From contig OZ020515.1 in NCBI GenBank assembly GCA_963971425.1, positions 6,588,291 through 6,652,290 on the forward strand: DNA of 64,000 nucleotides. The letters run 5' to 3'. The position numbers were made by a program, and so were the translations under genes. Origin of the DNA: Bryoerythrophyllum caledonicum. Its lineage: Eukaryota; Streptophyta; Bryopsida; Pottiales; Pottiaceae. Shown here one piece after another: positions 22,400 through 34,865 of this stretch; positions within the stretch are counted from its first letter, which is position 1; the number at the start of each line of letters is the position of its first letter. A model generated the notes under the pieces. The model saw only the letters and a list, made by a program, of their open reading frames with translations. It was not told the origin of the DNA and made no database searches.

Positions 22400-23330
22400 T
22401 AGGCAATACCCGTGGCATGATTTGGACGGATTTACCATGGATAAAAGAGGCGAACCATCAACACCTCTCCACACATATCATAACAGAGACACATACAACA
22501 TGTGCCTAAAAAATTTGGGAACCAACAAAGCCCTCGGCCCGGACCATATACCGAACTCAATTCTAAAAAACATGCCCCCAAGATTCCATGACCTTCTTTC
22601 ATTATTCTTCCTTCATTGTTACAAACAAAAATCCATTCCCGCATCTTGGAAAACAAGTTTAACAATCTTATTATACAAAAAAGGCAACCCATCCGTGCTA
22701 CCTAACCACCAACCTATTGCCTTAGCTAACACCATTTACAAATTATATACTAGCACACTAACATCAATATTATCGGCCTACGGGGAAAAACACCAAATAT
22801 TACACGAAAGCCAAGAAGGGTTTAGAGCCGAAAGAAGCACCACACGGCAACTTCAAACCCTCATTGCCGCTCTTGAGGATGTAAAATTCACTAATAAAGA
22901 CATTTACATACTCTACATTGACTTCAAAAACGCATTCGGTTCCATTGACCATCCTCAATTGCTAGCCATTATGAGTGATCTTGGGTACCCGGAAGACGCA
23001 GTCACACTGGTTGGCAATATATACTCCCAATCTACCACTACATACACTGGAGAATTCTTTGGTAATACACACCCTATCCCCATCCAACGTGGTACCATCC
23101 AAGGCGATACATTGAGCCCATACCTCTTTATTATTTTTCTAGAACCTCTATTGAGATGGCTTCAAAGAGGTTCTCAACCAATCACGGTCCACTATCGTAA
23201 CCAACCAATCCCGGTTCTCAACCAAAACCAACCCTATATATACCTTGGAATAAACCTAGTCCCATCGTTAAAATGGAAAATTCAAACTCACACTACCACT
23301 ACAAAACTTATTAAATAATGCAATGAACTT
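22400..23330 (+). pseudogene. LINE reverse transcriptase, copy 2, YADD deleted
   Basis: An open frame at 22422-23318 carries 'GPDHIPNSILKNMP', 'PNHQPIALANTIYKLY', 'GFRAERSTTRQLQTL', 'YIDFKNAFGSIDH' and 'QRGTIQGDTLSPYLFI'. After 'EPLLRWLQRG' it jumps to sequence equivalent to 'PYIYLGINLVPSLKW' of copy 1. The roughly 200 bases that encode YADD in copy 1 (5130-5380) are absent, so the enzyme is dead. Confidence 0.85.
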
Positions 23331-24860
23331 ACACTATGTCCGGCCACATTGCAACAAAAAATAAAAATGATTGATACTGTCATACGTCTGGGTATCTCAT
23401 ATAGTTTCTATGCGGTCCCCTACTCCATGCCCGCCATAAACAAATTTGATAAAAAAAATCATAGCCATACAAAAGAAAGTATGCGGACTCCCTAAATGTA
23501 CGCCCAATGTCATAACACAACTCCCCCACGAACTATTCGCATTAGAAGCTTTTTCCCTCAAAAATGCCTACCTAAGTTGCATTGGAGAACAACTCCAAAA
23601 TGCACTTAACGACAAGGGAAGACTAGGACTAATTTACAGTGGACTCCTTTGGCACATCCTTGCCATTTATGGAGGAGCACAATACCTCCAAAGACTTAAA
23701 AATCTGATTGCCTTCGGTCTCCCATTACCCGCACACTCTTTCTACTCAAAACAAAAGGCCAAACATTTCTAAAAAGCACACTAGAAGATTTCCTACTAGG
23801 CCCTACGTCGCTTGAACAAAATTGGGCAAATGAAATACATAACCTCCCTAGACTTGACTCACAACTATCCGCCAAACTCCTACAAAAAAAAAATTCCGCA
23901 AACATTATTGATCTAAAACAAATTACACTACCAAATGGAACACACCTTATGGACGACAAGAGCTACAAAATATTCTACAGTACCCCTCACAAATTAATAA
24001 AAAGTGCACTAAATATTGCTACAGAATGATTTTGTCATCCTCCATGCCTCCCCACATGCCCCAACCCTTGCACCACTCACGCCCCTCCCTACACACTTAA
24101 AGACCCGTACATCATTGGTCACAATGACATCCACCCCAACACCAACCTCCCATTAATCCCTCCAAGCCCGTCACATTCACGACCATATGCCCCTCCACCA
24201 CATATATTAAAAAATCCTTCCATGCACCCAATCAACAATATAACCGCGCACAAACATAGTAAGTACATTGACTCCAACAACATAAGCAAACAATATACGT
24301 CATACCTATGCCATTGGCCCCACAATAACACCACCTACACCAAATGGCTCCCGCAAAGAAATCTTTTCCCTTGGCACAACCCAAACGCTTCCTTACATAA
24401 CACCGAAATCCTCACACAATACTACCTTAGAACTCAAAACAGTTATTACCTGAATATCATACAATTACACCACCCACAAGCACAACCTCGAGATAGAAGA
24501 TTTGTTACGCCACCTCATATTATCCCCCTCCTCAACATCTTTACAACCGAATGCAACCCCAAAACTGACATCCTCGCACAAACAAATACAATCAAAATAC
24601 AACAAGATAATGCCCACATATACAAAGGTAATGGTAGGCACCTAATAACCATACCACTCACTAGACTACAATGGATGTGGAACCAATATCACAACGCACT
24701 ACAAACCCCCATTAACATTGAACCAATACCCCAAACATTTGAAACCGAAATTGTTTCGCTATGCCAAAGATATAAATACCGTATACCCAACAATGACCCC
24801 CTTAAAAATGCACACTACACACTACCCGACCCTATCGTGGACTACCTTATTACATCTCTG
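23331..24860 (+). pseudogene. LINE ORF2 connector between RT and PCIF1-like block, copy 2
   Basis: This is colinear with 5500-7000 of copy 1. Conserved text includes 'LPHELFALEAFSLKNAYLSCIGEQLQ' split over two frames, 'TKWLPQRNLFPW', 'LLNIFTTECNPKTDI', 'GRHLITIPLTRLQWMW' and 'FETEIVSLCQRYKYRIP'. No family is recognised. It may be the N-terminal helical part that accompanies the PCIF1-like fold. Confidence 0.5.
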
Positions 24861-25480
24861 AATATCACACATTCATACTTCTCATCTCCCGTTACATGCT
24901 CCACAAAAATTTCAAAGTTCTAAACTCCATTCGAACGTGATAAGATTTTTGGTTCTCTTAGTAAAGCTTTTGATTATAGGTGGAACGGAATAGGCCTTGC
25001 ACACCCTCACAACGAAGAAGAAACACAACAAGCAACACATTGGGCTTGCCTAGCGGCAAACAATGATCCCAACCACAACATCACCATTATTATTACTCCC
25101 GACACTCATTGGTACCACAACTCTAACCCACACTTAGGCCCATTCCTTGACTCTCACATCATAGTACTATTTGAAGCGGACTCTATGACTTACAAAGAAC
25201 CCACCATACCACCACAAATATAAACACCCCGCCTTGAACCAGCAACCCTACGTATCCTATGTATACATCACCAAACTCGAGAGATAGGCACTCTAGAAAA
25301 TCTCACTCATCTCACTTTGATAGCAAAAAATCTGAACAATAACAAGGTATACACCGCAATTGCCCCTCCCACACCTATTTCAATCCGTGTAAACCGTAAC
25401 AAAAAATGGTCTAAAACCCTCCACACAAACATATCCGCACTACCAATTACCAAATTGAGCCTCCCACTCCTCAACTTCCA
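24860..25480 (+). pseudogene. PCIF1-like block in LINE ORF2, copy 2
   Basis: The motifs are 'SYFSSPVTCS', then after one stop 'TPFERDKIFGSLSKAFD', 'AHPHNEEETQQATHWACLAA', 'IIITPDTHWYHN' and 'HIIVLFEADSMTYKEP'. The order and the AHPH replacement are the same as in copy 1, although the two copies differ at many other positions. This argues that the block was kept by selection while the family was active. Confidence 0.55.
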
Positions 25481-26100
25481 AATCAATACCGACCTTAAAT
25501 TTGACCCCAACTTTAGCTACTACACTGACGGCTCCTTTAAAGAACCAACTGAAGTAAGCCCGGGACATTGGCACCGAGAAAAAGCCGGTTATGGGGTATA
25601 CAATTCAACCAAACAAATAAAACTAGGCAAAAGACTACATGGACTCCAAAATATTCTAAGAGCCGAAATGATGGCTATACACAAAACCCTTAAGATAATC
25701 ACCACTCAATATCCAAACGAACCGGCTCACATTTTTACAGATTGCATAAATATATTATATCTTCTTAATACACACTTAAAACACCCCCACTTTACACAAC
25801 AGTCACCCGGACAAAACTATCCTCACATCTATGGTTGTAATGCTCCAAAATTGCACACAAATTACTACACTCCACAAAGTCCGAGCTCATGCTAATATCG
25901 CCGGCAATGAACAAGCCGACAAACTAGCAAAGGAAGGAAAAGAAAAAACCCACAAGAATGCCGAACACCCATACGAACACGCCCATGCCACCCCATACTA
26001 CTTCCATAGATATAAATGGCCCTCTATTGGCAAAACTCCCGATAAAGGCCCCATACGATTCTTGGACAAATACCTCAAAAAACATGATCTTGTAAATAAC
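25480..26100 (+). pseudogene. LINE RNase H domain, copy 2
   Basis: Catalytic residues lie in 'YYTDGSFKEP', 'LRAEMMAIHKTLK', 'HIFTDCINILYLL' and 'GNEQADKLAKEG', with 'LHKVRAHANIAG'. A frameshift near 25830 separates the first three from the last. Otherwise the arrangement equals copy 1. Confidence 0.85.
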
Positions 26101-26209
26101 CTGGAAAAACTTACAGAAAATTTTCCCAATATTGATAAATGGACCAGCAACCCAAACATTCACAACGTACTGTCCAACAATTTTTGGAAAAAAACCATAA
26201 TTACGGACC

Positions 26210-26990
26210 CACAAATCACATGCCTAATCAAATTCCGCACCGGACAATACATGGGAAATGCCTGCAAACAACTCTTCTTCGGAATAGAAATATTTCCTAC
26301 AGTAACATGTCCAATTTGCAACACCACGGACCCGGACACATGGCTACATGTCTTACTCAAGTGCCAAAACCCCCATATACACTCACTAATTGTTAAAGAC
26401 ACAACAAAGTCGTATGGGCTATTCGTAAACTACTTGTATCATCAACCAAATCCCGTTGCTTCATTCTCATGAGTGCCGGAACCTTTAACGACAACCCACA
26501 AGAAAATACGGTCCCTCCTTGGCTATTAGCATGCATATGTTGCACTCGCAGATGCCACTGTAATGCAAGATTAAAACCAGACCTACTTTGCATTAGAGGA
26601 CTATCATACAAAGACCCCCCACCAAACCACATAGACCCTAGTCTCACTATTTAGTTTATTGAATTCACATATTGCAATGATAGATTCTCTCCAGACACTA
26701 TTGCAAACAAAACAAATAAATGTCAACCACTACTTGACGATATTCAAGCACTAGGATGGAAAGTAGACCTTCTCATTGTCATCACCGCGGGTGCTAGAGC
26801 CACCACCTTCATTCCCTCAATGACAACCCTTGAAGAAACATTTAAAATCCCCATCACTTCAATCAAAACCACTTTTTCAAATATTAACACTATTGCGATT
26901 CAACATGCTATGTCGATACTCCTACATAAACGAAAACTTGAAAACAACCAACCCCTTCGTGACACTTTGGACCCCCCTCCATAGACTTAC
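26210..26990 (+). pseudogene. LINE CCHC knuckle and RLE, copy 2
   Basis: The knuckle is 'CPICNTTDPDTWLHVLLKC' (about 26310). The RLE pattern follows: 'RCHCNARLKPDLLC' (26553), 'FIEFTYCNDRF' (26656), 'NKTNKCQPLLDDIQALGWKV' and 'VITAGARATTFIPS'. A frameshift near 26400 and a stop near 26650 break it. APE upstream and RLE downstream in one element is the Dualen/RandI arrangement. Confidence 0.6.
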
Positions 26991-27079
26991 ATATGCATTT
27001 CACCGTACACGCCCTCCCTCTTTTTGGAGACTTTTGGGACCTATGGATTTTGTTCTTGGCTACTTGTTACTAGGTACAT

Positions 27080-27210
27080 AGTGTCTACCCTCGAAAGGGG
27101 GAAGTAGTTCCATACTACTAACCCATGCCTGGTGGGCATGGACTTAGTGGTGGAATGAACGGACACTTTAATCACGCCGGCCCCCTTCGGAGACCGACGT
27201 TCTTCTTCTA
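27080..27210 (+). other. Structured LINE 3' UTR, copy 2
   Basis: The outer stem is AGTGTCT (27080-27086) with GGACACT (27161-27167). Inside are GTTCCA/TGGAAT, ACTACTAA/TTAGTGGT and CCATGCC/GGGCATGG. A second hairpin lies at 27175-27199, and the end is in TTC units. The changes relative to copy 1 keep pairing through G-U or compensating bases. Confidence 0.7.
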
Positions 27211-27215
27211 TGTTT

Positions 27216-28416
27216 TGGTGCCTTTGGTTTACTGGCTTGCCAAGACCCTAATTAGGTTCAAAACCGGAAGAATGACACCGTATTTTGAATTTTCCATAGC
27301 ATTCAAGAGGGGTTTTCAATGCCAATTTTGAATCAAGTGATGGTTTTCATCTAGGAGCCCCCAACCCATTGTAATGGCACCTAACACTTAGCCAACAATT
27401 AAAATTCGTACTAACTCCATCCAACAATTATGATAGTCACACTTGTAGCGCCTCAATACTCTATTTAGATGTCAAACTCCATTCTCATCTTCAAGTGGAG
27501 CATCTTGAATCTCCATTGTAAATTCATGGTAAATTCATTGTAAATTCATATTCTACGAATTGACCAACGTGAAGGGTGCCTGAAAAACAAGCCAAGGATG
27601 CACTCAAACAGCATTGAAAGTTGTTGGATGACTTCTCGAAAAGTTATTGATCTGAATATCAAACTACAGATAGCGTGATACTTGTGAGTGCTTCAATTTG
27701 CAGACTCCTCGAAGTCAATGTTTCTCCGCATCTGATTATTATAAAATTCAGCCCTTGATACAGTAGTATCAAACAATAGAGGAGTCAGCTGCAAAAAGTT
27801 AAATATATTTTTAAATACTCATGTACTTTCAAGTGATACACTAAGAAATGTCCGAAAAAACTTACGCACGACAACTTGACCACTAACATTTTCATCACCT
27901 CCGTCATGTTCGACTCGCCCGTCACTTTTGTTCAATCGTCACGTCGCTAGTGTCCATGAAGCGGCTCGTCCGTCGTGTCCATGAAGGCTCGTCCGTCTAT
28001 CTACGTAACCCTGGTCCCCTCCTCATCTCTAGTGTCTTTACTCTTTACATCATGACGCGGCGACTGTAAGTTGTCAGGCATATATCCTGATATCTAGTAG
28101 CTGGAGCACAGAAGATCTGATCCACTTTTGCCCTGAAAAATATATATTCTAATACTACTGTTGGTCCGATCAGGTTACATGATATACATTTCTAAAACAT
28201 AACCTTCTATGAATTTCTGAGACTGAGTTTCCAACCCTTCCAACAAGTTTCAGCTTGCAATCCAAAGTGAGACTGAGTCTTGAATTCATACAGTTGGGCA
28301 GACTTTATGCTTATCGAAGTGAGCCTGTGAGACGGGAAATACACAACACTTGTGTGTTAAGACAGGGCCTAATCGATAGTGAATGACTTCGAGTTGATTG
28401 CAGAATTGAGGTGACC
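27216..28416 (+). promoter_or_regulatory. Upstream region of haloperoxidase copy 1
   Basis: From about 27640 the sequence matches the upstream regions of the other two gene copies (50770-51660 and 44310-46660), for example 'ttattgatctgaatatc', 'cttgtgagtgcttcaa' and 'gagactgagtcttgaat'. In all three genes 'cagaattgaggtg' precedes the ATG by a few bases, so a 5' UTR intron ending there is likely. No TATA box was assigned. Confidence 0.5.
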
Positions 28417-30382
28417 ATGGCCACCATGACGAGATGCTACGTCGTCGGCGCTCTGCAAATGTGTGTTCTAGCAGCGGTCTTGACGTCGACGTCATGGACG
28501 CAACCCGCGGCAGCAGCCATCGACAACGTCGCATTCCAGTGGACCACTCTCCTGAACCAGCTCTTTTGCCCGACGAACACCGTCTTAACGTCGGGCATCC
28601 AAGCACAGTTGCACCTCTCGCAGTGGCACGCGCTCCTGGCGCTCAGGTCGACGGGCGACTGCACCACGGAGGAGGCCGCGGTGGCGTACGCGAGCCACAA
28701 GATCCTGTCGCACTACTTCAGCTGGGCGCAGGATTTCTCCATCAGCCCGCTCCTGGACCAGCAGCTGCGCGCCTGGAGCCTCAGCGCGCGCCAGAAGCGC
28801 CTGGGGAAGCGCCTGGGCGAGGCCGTGGCCACGAGCATGATCGCGCGCCGCAGCCCTGCGAACGAGTTCGCGCTGGGCGCCGTCAAGGACGCGCTGGACG
28901 CCGACCCGCAACCCGCAGTCGGCGTCTTCCGCTACTTCGCGGACACACCGCCGGCGAGCGCCGCGTTCCTGTTTGATAACAACGGGATTCAGCGGCCGTT
29001 CGTGGTGTCGGATGCGTTGCAGTTTGTGCAGGATCACTTGCGTGAGCTGCGGCCTATGGCGATCCCGTCCGCGGAGTGGGACAAGAACTGGAAGGAGTTG
29101 AGGGACTTGGGACGAAAGGATTGGCCCGGGCGCACGGCGGAGATGAATCTCATGGCGCACCTTCTCGGGTGCGGCCGCGTAAACACCAGCATCTGTTCCC
29201 GCGAACAGGTACGTGGTTTTCCTACTTTGTGAAGCAAATGTGTAGTGATATCGGTCGGGGCCGAATCAATTGGATATCATACATAGCCGACTCTGCGTCT
29301 GAATCGATCTAATTCACCAGAGGATCATCTAAAATCTCTTTGATTGAACTGCTCACATGATTAGTAGAACTGAAAATCTTGTGTTCCGGGCTGTGAACCA
29401 GCTGCCTTGACCTCCAGTAATTATGCTCCAGCTCTAAATCTGCAAGAAATCAACAGCTGCCAGCTACGAAGCATGATAAAATCTACACACATCTAAGATT
29501 CTATTGAAACATGATTTCGAGGAAAGATACTTTGGATATACGACCACGTCTTAAAAAAGACTTTTTTTTTTTTACAGCATCATTACATCATACGTTGCTG
29601 AATATGAGACTGATAATAACCAGACATTGAACAATTGCTTGGACGAAGGTGACGTCATGTTGTTCTAGTGAAAGTACTACTAGGCTCTGTGTGTATATTT
29701 TACGTCTGAATAGCAACTTAAGCCGTAACACAATCATTTCACATTGGCACCTCTGCGCGTGCACCAGGACGCGACCGCGGCGGCGCAGTCAGCTCTCCCT
29801 TCAAGCACTTCACTCTACGACAGCGTCGTGCTCCTGGCGAAGATCAGCGTCTCCATCTATGACGCGTCGTTGGTGCACATCGTGATCAAGTACGGCTACT
29901 GGTTCTGGCGCCCTGTGCACGCGTACCCGGCGGGCGACCCGCAGCACGCCGCCATCCCCAACTGGCAGCCCTTCCGCCGCACTCCGCCCGAGCCGGAGTA
30001 CCCGTCCGGCACGGTCACTGCGGTTTCGGCGGGGGCGCGGCCGCTGCGTACCTTCCTGGGCCGGGACGTGGGGTTCACCATCAAGGGCGGCGGCGTGTTC
30101 AACTGCGATACGGCCATGGGTGTGGCGATCCCGGATCGCACTTACGGCTCCGTGGATGACCAGGTGCGCGAGGCGCAGATGGCCAGGATCTACGCTGGAG
30201 CGCACTGGCGCAAGAGCGTCGACGCCGGCTTGACGGTGGGCTACACTGTGGCGGATTATGTGGAGCGCCACTGGACGGATACGGCGCCGTCCGGCGTATT
30301 GCCTGACCCTATCTATCTAGATATTCATGCGAAGTTGCCCAAGAAGTCTGGAGAGTTTAGTCCCATCAAGTTTGATATCTGA
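28417..30382 (+). CDS. Vanadium-haloperoxidase/PAP2-like secreted protein, copy 1
   Basis: Two exons, 28417-29208 and 29768-30382, join in phase to give 468 residues. The start is the ATG after the in-frame GTG. The N-terminus is a signal peptide ('CVLAAVLTSTSW', then 'QPAAAA'). The active-site arrangement of vanadium haloperoxidases is visible: K and R in 'KYGYWFWRP' (KX6RP) and the vanadate-site R and H in 'ARIYAGAHWRK' (RX5H). The third motif, PSGH, reads 'PEYPSGTVTA', so the acid-base His is Thr. The family binds vanadate or phosphate; with this change the activity is uncertain. Donor CAG|GTACGT and acceptor CACCAG|G look normal. The gene is GC-rich, unlike its surroundings, which produces long antisense shadow frames. 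Likely a secreted or apoplastic protein. Confidence 0.85.
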
Positions 30383-31933
30383 GTTTGGATTATCCAATCA
30401 CAATAATGACACAATAAGTGACACTCCGGAGCCAGAAACCCATACTTGGATGCTTAACCTGAACTAGTGACTCACAGTTCGAAGTCTTCATTTTCTAGCT
30501 CGTCATTTGAGCCTGAATAAATGGGTACAGTCGCATCTCTCCGGTGGAAATGTCTGCCATTGCCTCAAATATGGTCTATGTGATTTGATACATGTCTAGA
30601 ACTAGTATTGCAAAATTCCTGTATAATCTTCAAGGATGTTGACAACTACAACTGTCACCCTGATGGAAGGGATTGAGTATGACAAACTGGGCCCACCTAA
30701 AATGCTCAATTCAATGGAGCGTTTCAAAAGAAGATATTTGCAGTCAATTCCTGTAATGGCAGCATGATGAGACCACCAACACAAACTCTAGCAAAGAAGT
30801 TCGTTGGCTTGATACTCTACACATTGGATAATCATGCTGGCAACTGATATCACCAGGCTGATATCAGATAATTCTCAATAAACATAATAAACTCTATGAG
30901 GTAAAAAATGTATTCAAATGAATGTGCGGCGTGCTTTAAGGGCTGAAATTAGAAGAGGAAAGACTGAGAAGCGCGTTCTATCCGAGAAGGGTCCCCGATT
31001 GTTCATGCCACGGGACAATTTCTAGGCAGGATAAGTGAATGCAGCGGCAATCTAGGGTGAGGGAGCTCACAGATGCAGCAGCGATGGTGACGTAACGAAG
31101 CTCCCCAGCTTGGCGACAAGCGCCAGGCGCCTCGACGGAGACGAGAGGCGTCGCGGCAGCACGATTCGAGGAGCGTGCCAATGGGCACTGAGACGCGACA
31201 GAGCCGACGCCATGACCGTCCCGCAATGCATCCTCACGCTTCTCAACATGTGCTGGGCACGGAGCTCATGGTCATGACGCAGTCGTGTGGACAAACAAGG
31301 TGGAATTCGGGTTGGAAATTGTGGGAGTTCTCGGATCACGAAGCAGCATATCCCAATTTCGCTCACTGCTGCTGCTGTCCCATACTCGTAAGATTGATTG
31401 TGTTGGCGTTGCGGTGGTTTTGCAAGAGGGCTGTGGCTCTTGCGGAACTCTCTTGTTCGGGGTCCAACCTCTGTTTCTGGGCACGGTCTTAGGGTGGATC
31501 CGACGGATATGGGAGAGGACCAATGCGATTCGATGTATCGAGAAGCATTAGGAGACAATGCGAGATCAACAACGTGCTTGCTAAATGAGGTTGTAAAATA
31601 TTCGGATTCTGTAAAATAAATGCCACCTTCCAGAGAAACTCTTGCATCATTCTCATCCTAAAAAATTTGGAAGTGCTTCGATAAATTCATGGAGTCCACT
31701 TGCCAAGCATACTCTTTGTTAGGACTGATAGGTGTAATCAAACGAGAAACTGCCCCTCTTCGCCAAAACTCAGATTAGAGAGTCGGTTTCTGTTAATTTG
31801 CCACTGTTGTGAGAAAAAATAGAGGCAAATTCTGACATTAATCGGGAGGCAAATTGTCTCATCCATTACAATTCGGTTGATGGCAAATCATTTACAATTA
31901 ATCATAGCCTATGTTTACAATTAATCAAAGGTT
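30383..31933. other. Intergenic with ABCC 3' remnant and host repeat
   Basis: About 30585-30745 is a copy of the segment 'tgatacatgtctagaactag'...'aaggatgttgacaacta' that also lies at 43690, 49025 and 55015. There it forms the 3' flank of ABCC remnants. 30836-30976 is the repeat shared with 9447-9593. From 31000 to 31900 I see no convincing gene; short frames on both strands have no motif. Confidence 0.55.
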
Positions 31934-34865
31934 CTACGCAGTTTGGAGCTGTTCTTCAGCCACCGCAGCAGGGCGCCACAGTGTGCCATCTCCCCCATCC
32001 ATCAGAGCAATGCCTAGCGCCGCCAACTCGGCTCTAATCTGGTCAGACCGTGCGTAATCCTTCGCCTCTCGTGCTGCTGCTCTCTCCCGAAACCGAGCCG
32101 CCAAGTCATCCATGCTCAGCCCTGCTCTCTTCAAAGCCAGCTCTTTGATCTCGTCCAGTACCTGACCCAGAAACAAACCATGGCAAGAGTATTGGAATAT
32201 CCGCCATGAGATTGTAATGAAATTATCAGATGGGAAAGGTAAGTGTTTAGAAACATGACACAGACCAGTGTCGCATGTCTCTGTTGAAGGTAACCCCTGA
32301 TAGCACTCATCTACGATTGACTGTTCATGAAGAGGGGAGCGGTGAGTGTATTACCTTGGAATAGCTTGGAACTTGGAATCCTAGAATACTGAGAATCTCT
32401 TGAATCTCGGTCATGAGCAGCTGCAGGGATGCCAGACGAGATTTGTCTTTGCGTCCCTGGAAGAAATCATGGATGGAATGGTTACACGAGATTTACATTC
32501 ATTGTACATATCAGTGGAACCTTTCTATAGACGGAAGTGCTGGTACCTTGCGAGTGTGTAGGAGATTGTTCATAAGCTTCAAGGGATCCGAAAAAGAGGA
32601 AACGACCACTGGGGTGTGCAGATCATCAGCCATTGATGATTTGAAAGTGGTCTTGAAGCTTGTGACAAGCTCTGCAGCTTCCTTCGAAGGGTTGCCGCCA
32701 GCGACTTTGTTGTCTTGCTCACTCATGACCTGCTCACAGTCTGCTAGTGCCTGCCGCGACAAAACTAGGCTTCAGTACTTCACTTCCATGATCAGATTCT
32801 ATTTCAGAAGACAGGTCTCAGATCTGTATATGTAAGAAGTAGAATACATGTCCGTGTAATCTGGGAGCTTTCCTAGACAGAAAAGTGTTCCTAGACCACA
32901 AACAACTAGCATCCATTAAGTGACATTGTCAACAAAGGGACCCAAAATTGTGCTTGCGCTCTGTCAGGATAAAGTATGGAATAACCCTGATTGTAAGAGA
33001 CTTGGAATAAGCACGAAACCTCACCTGATACAGATAGAAAATGCGGTCAGAAGCCAGTTCTAGCTGGCGCTTGGAGTAATTCACTGGGGATCGATAGTGA
33101 GTGCCCAGTAAAAACCAACGCAATGCCAGCGGGTGATACAGCTCCAGCACCTTCATCATGGTTTCAAACGAACGGATGACATTAGACTTTCACTTCGCTA
33201 GTATAGGTGCTAGTCAAGACGTAATCTAAATGACTAGCACGACAAAGCGAGAAGCCCCTTCAAACATATCGGTACGCATGCAAAAGACCATCTAGGATGT
33301 ACAGATTCACCGCAAGCGCACATTACAGTCACCTCCGCAAAAGAATGATGTTTGGAATCTAACCCTCAGCAACAGCGAATGGAAAATTAGTCGGCAACAT
33401 ACCTCTCGAATGGTGAAGAAGTTGCCGAGTGACTTGGACATCTTCTCCGAATCCACAGTGACAAAGCCATTATGCAGCCAGTAGCTGACTCGACTATCCG
33501 CGCATGCAGCACAGCTCTGGGCAATCTCGTTCTCGTGATGAGGGAAAACAAGATCCATTCCACCGCCATGTATGTCGAATGTAGAGCCTAGATGTTCCGC
33601 GCTCATTGCACTGCATTCTATGTGCCAGCCCGGGCGTCCAGAGCCCCAGGGACTATCCCAAGCAGGCTCTCCCGGTTTCGTACTCTGCGAACCAAGCACT
33701 CTTCAGCTGACAGAACCGAGAGAGGCTGAACCAAACAAGATCATGGACTCGGAAAGGAGTGATTTCTTCTCACCACCTGCAAGGGCGCTGACCTTCCATA
33801 GAGCGAAGTCGGCAGGGTTTCGCTTCCGGTTGTCCACCGTCACACGCTCTCCAGCTCGATTCTCGTCTTGCTTCCGTCCCGACAAGCATCCGTACGTTGG
33901 AAAGGTATCCACTGAGAAGTATACGTCTCCTCCCTCCATCACATACGCGTTTCCGTTCTCTATAATCTGCACGTTTCGCCCAAATCCAGTCATGGGATTA
34001 TTCCTACAATTTTAAACTCTCCATGCTATTGAAACCGTACTCACCTTCGATATCATTTCTATGATCTGCGGGATGTGGTCAGTGACACGAGGCTCCACAT
34101 TCGGTGGCAGGCACCTAAGCAGTTCCATGTCTACTTGAAACTCGTCACAAAATCTTCTACTTAGCTTCACGGGGTCTTCTCCCAGCTCATTCGCCCTCTT
34201 TATGATCTGCAAACACAAACCAAAGATTCAGTTCAGTTGCACCATCACCAAACATGACCAATAACTTATTAGATCATGTCATAATGCGATTGCTTAGTTG
34301 ATGGACGAATGAGTTACCTTATCATCGATGTCGGTAAAATTCCGCACGTAAGTCACGTCGTAGCCTATGCTCTTCAAGTACCTAATCCGGAAGAACCCAT
34401 TATTCAATTGTTCATGGGAATGAGAATTGCTCAATTGGCGACGAAGAGTACTCACCGAAAGAGGACATCAAAGGCGACGTAGACGCGAGCGTGGCCGATA
34501 TGACTGTAATCATACGAAGTCACTCCGCACACATACATACTCACTTTCCCGGGCACAATGGGCCGGAACAATTCCTTCTGCCGCTTCATGGTATTGTACA
34601 GCTGAATTTGCACTTCGCCATTCTCAGAAACTGCATTAGGGCTAGCGCTACAACACTCTACCTTCCTGTGGACCCTACGAGTTCTCACTCTCTCCTCGTC
34701 CCGGACTGCTACCCTTCCCACCGCCGCTGCGCTAAAACGCCGCACACTAGCCAGGCAATGCGCCCTGTCGACGACGGCGGCTCGGCACAACATCGCCGTG
34801 GCCGAGCTCACCATGAGGCGCGCGGCCATCGCCATGGCTCCCCCCTCACCGCCGTTCCCTACCAA
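31934..34865 (-). CDS. Cysteinyl-tRNA synthetase, organellar type
   Basis: Nine exons on the minus strand: 34456-34865, 34318-34381, 34045-34206, 33793-33966, 33403-33684, 33025-33150, 32547-32750, 32355-32456 and 31934-32161. All junctions are GT-AG and keep phase; the total is 583 residues plus stop. Class I motifs are present: HIGH as 'SHIGHARVY' and KMSKS as 'KMSKSLGNF'. Zinc ligands of CysRS are C in 'MYVCGVT', C in 'WHIECSAMS', and H and E in '[10 protein letters not shown]'. Residues 1 to about 70 are rich in Ala, Arg and Ser and lie outside the enzyme core, which suggests a chloroplast and/or mitochondrial transit peptide. The enzyme charges tRNA-Cys with cysteine. The gene appears intact. 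The donor of exon 4 (GTCAGC) is weak but the join is confirmed by the family sequence. Confidence 0.95.

Noticed and set aside
28411-28416. GTG start upstream of haloperoxidase copy 1 (and the same in copies 2 and 3)
   Set aside because: The GTG is two codons before an ATG, non-ATG starts are unlikely, and a probable intron acceptor lies just before it.
28434-30271. Long antisense and alternative frames over the haloperoxidase genes (also 46711-48520 and 51688-53440)
   Set aside because: GC-rich third positions open several frames; only the chosen one has family motifs, a signal peptide and proper splice junctions.
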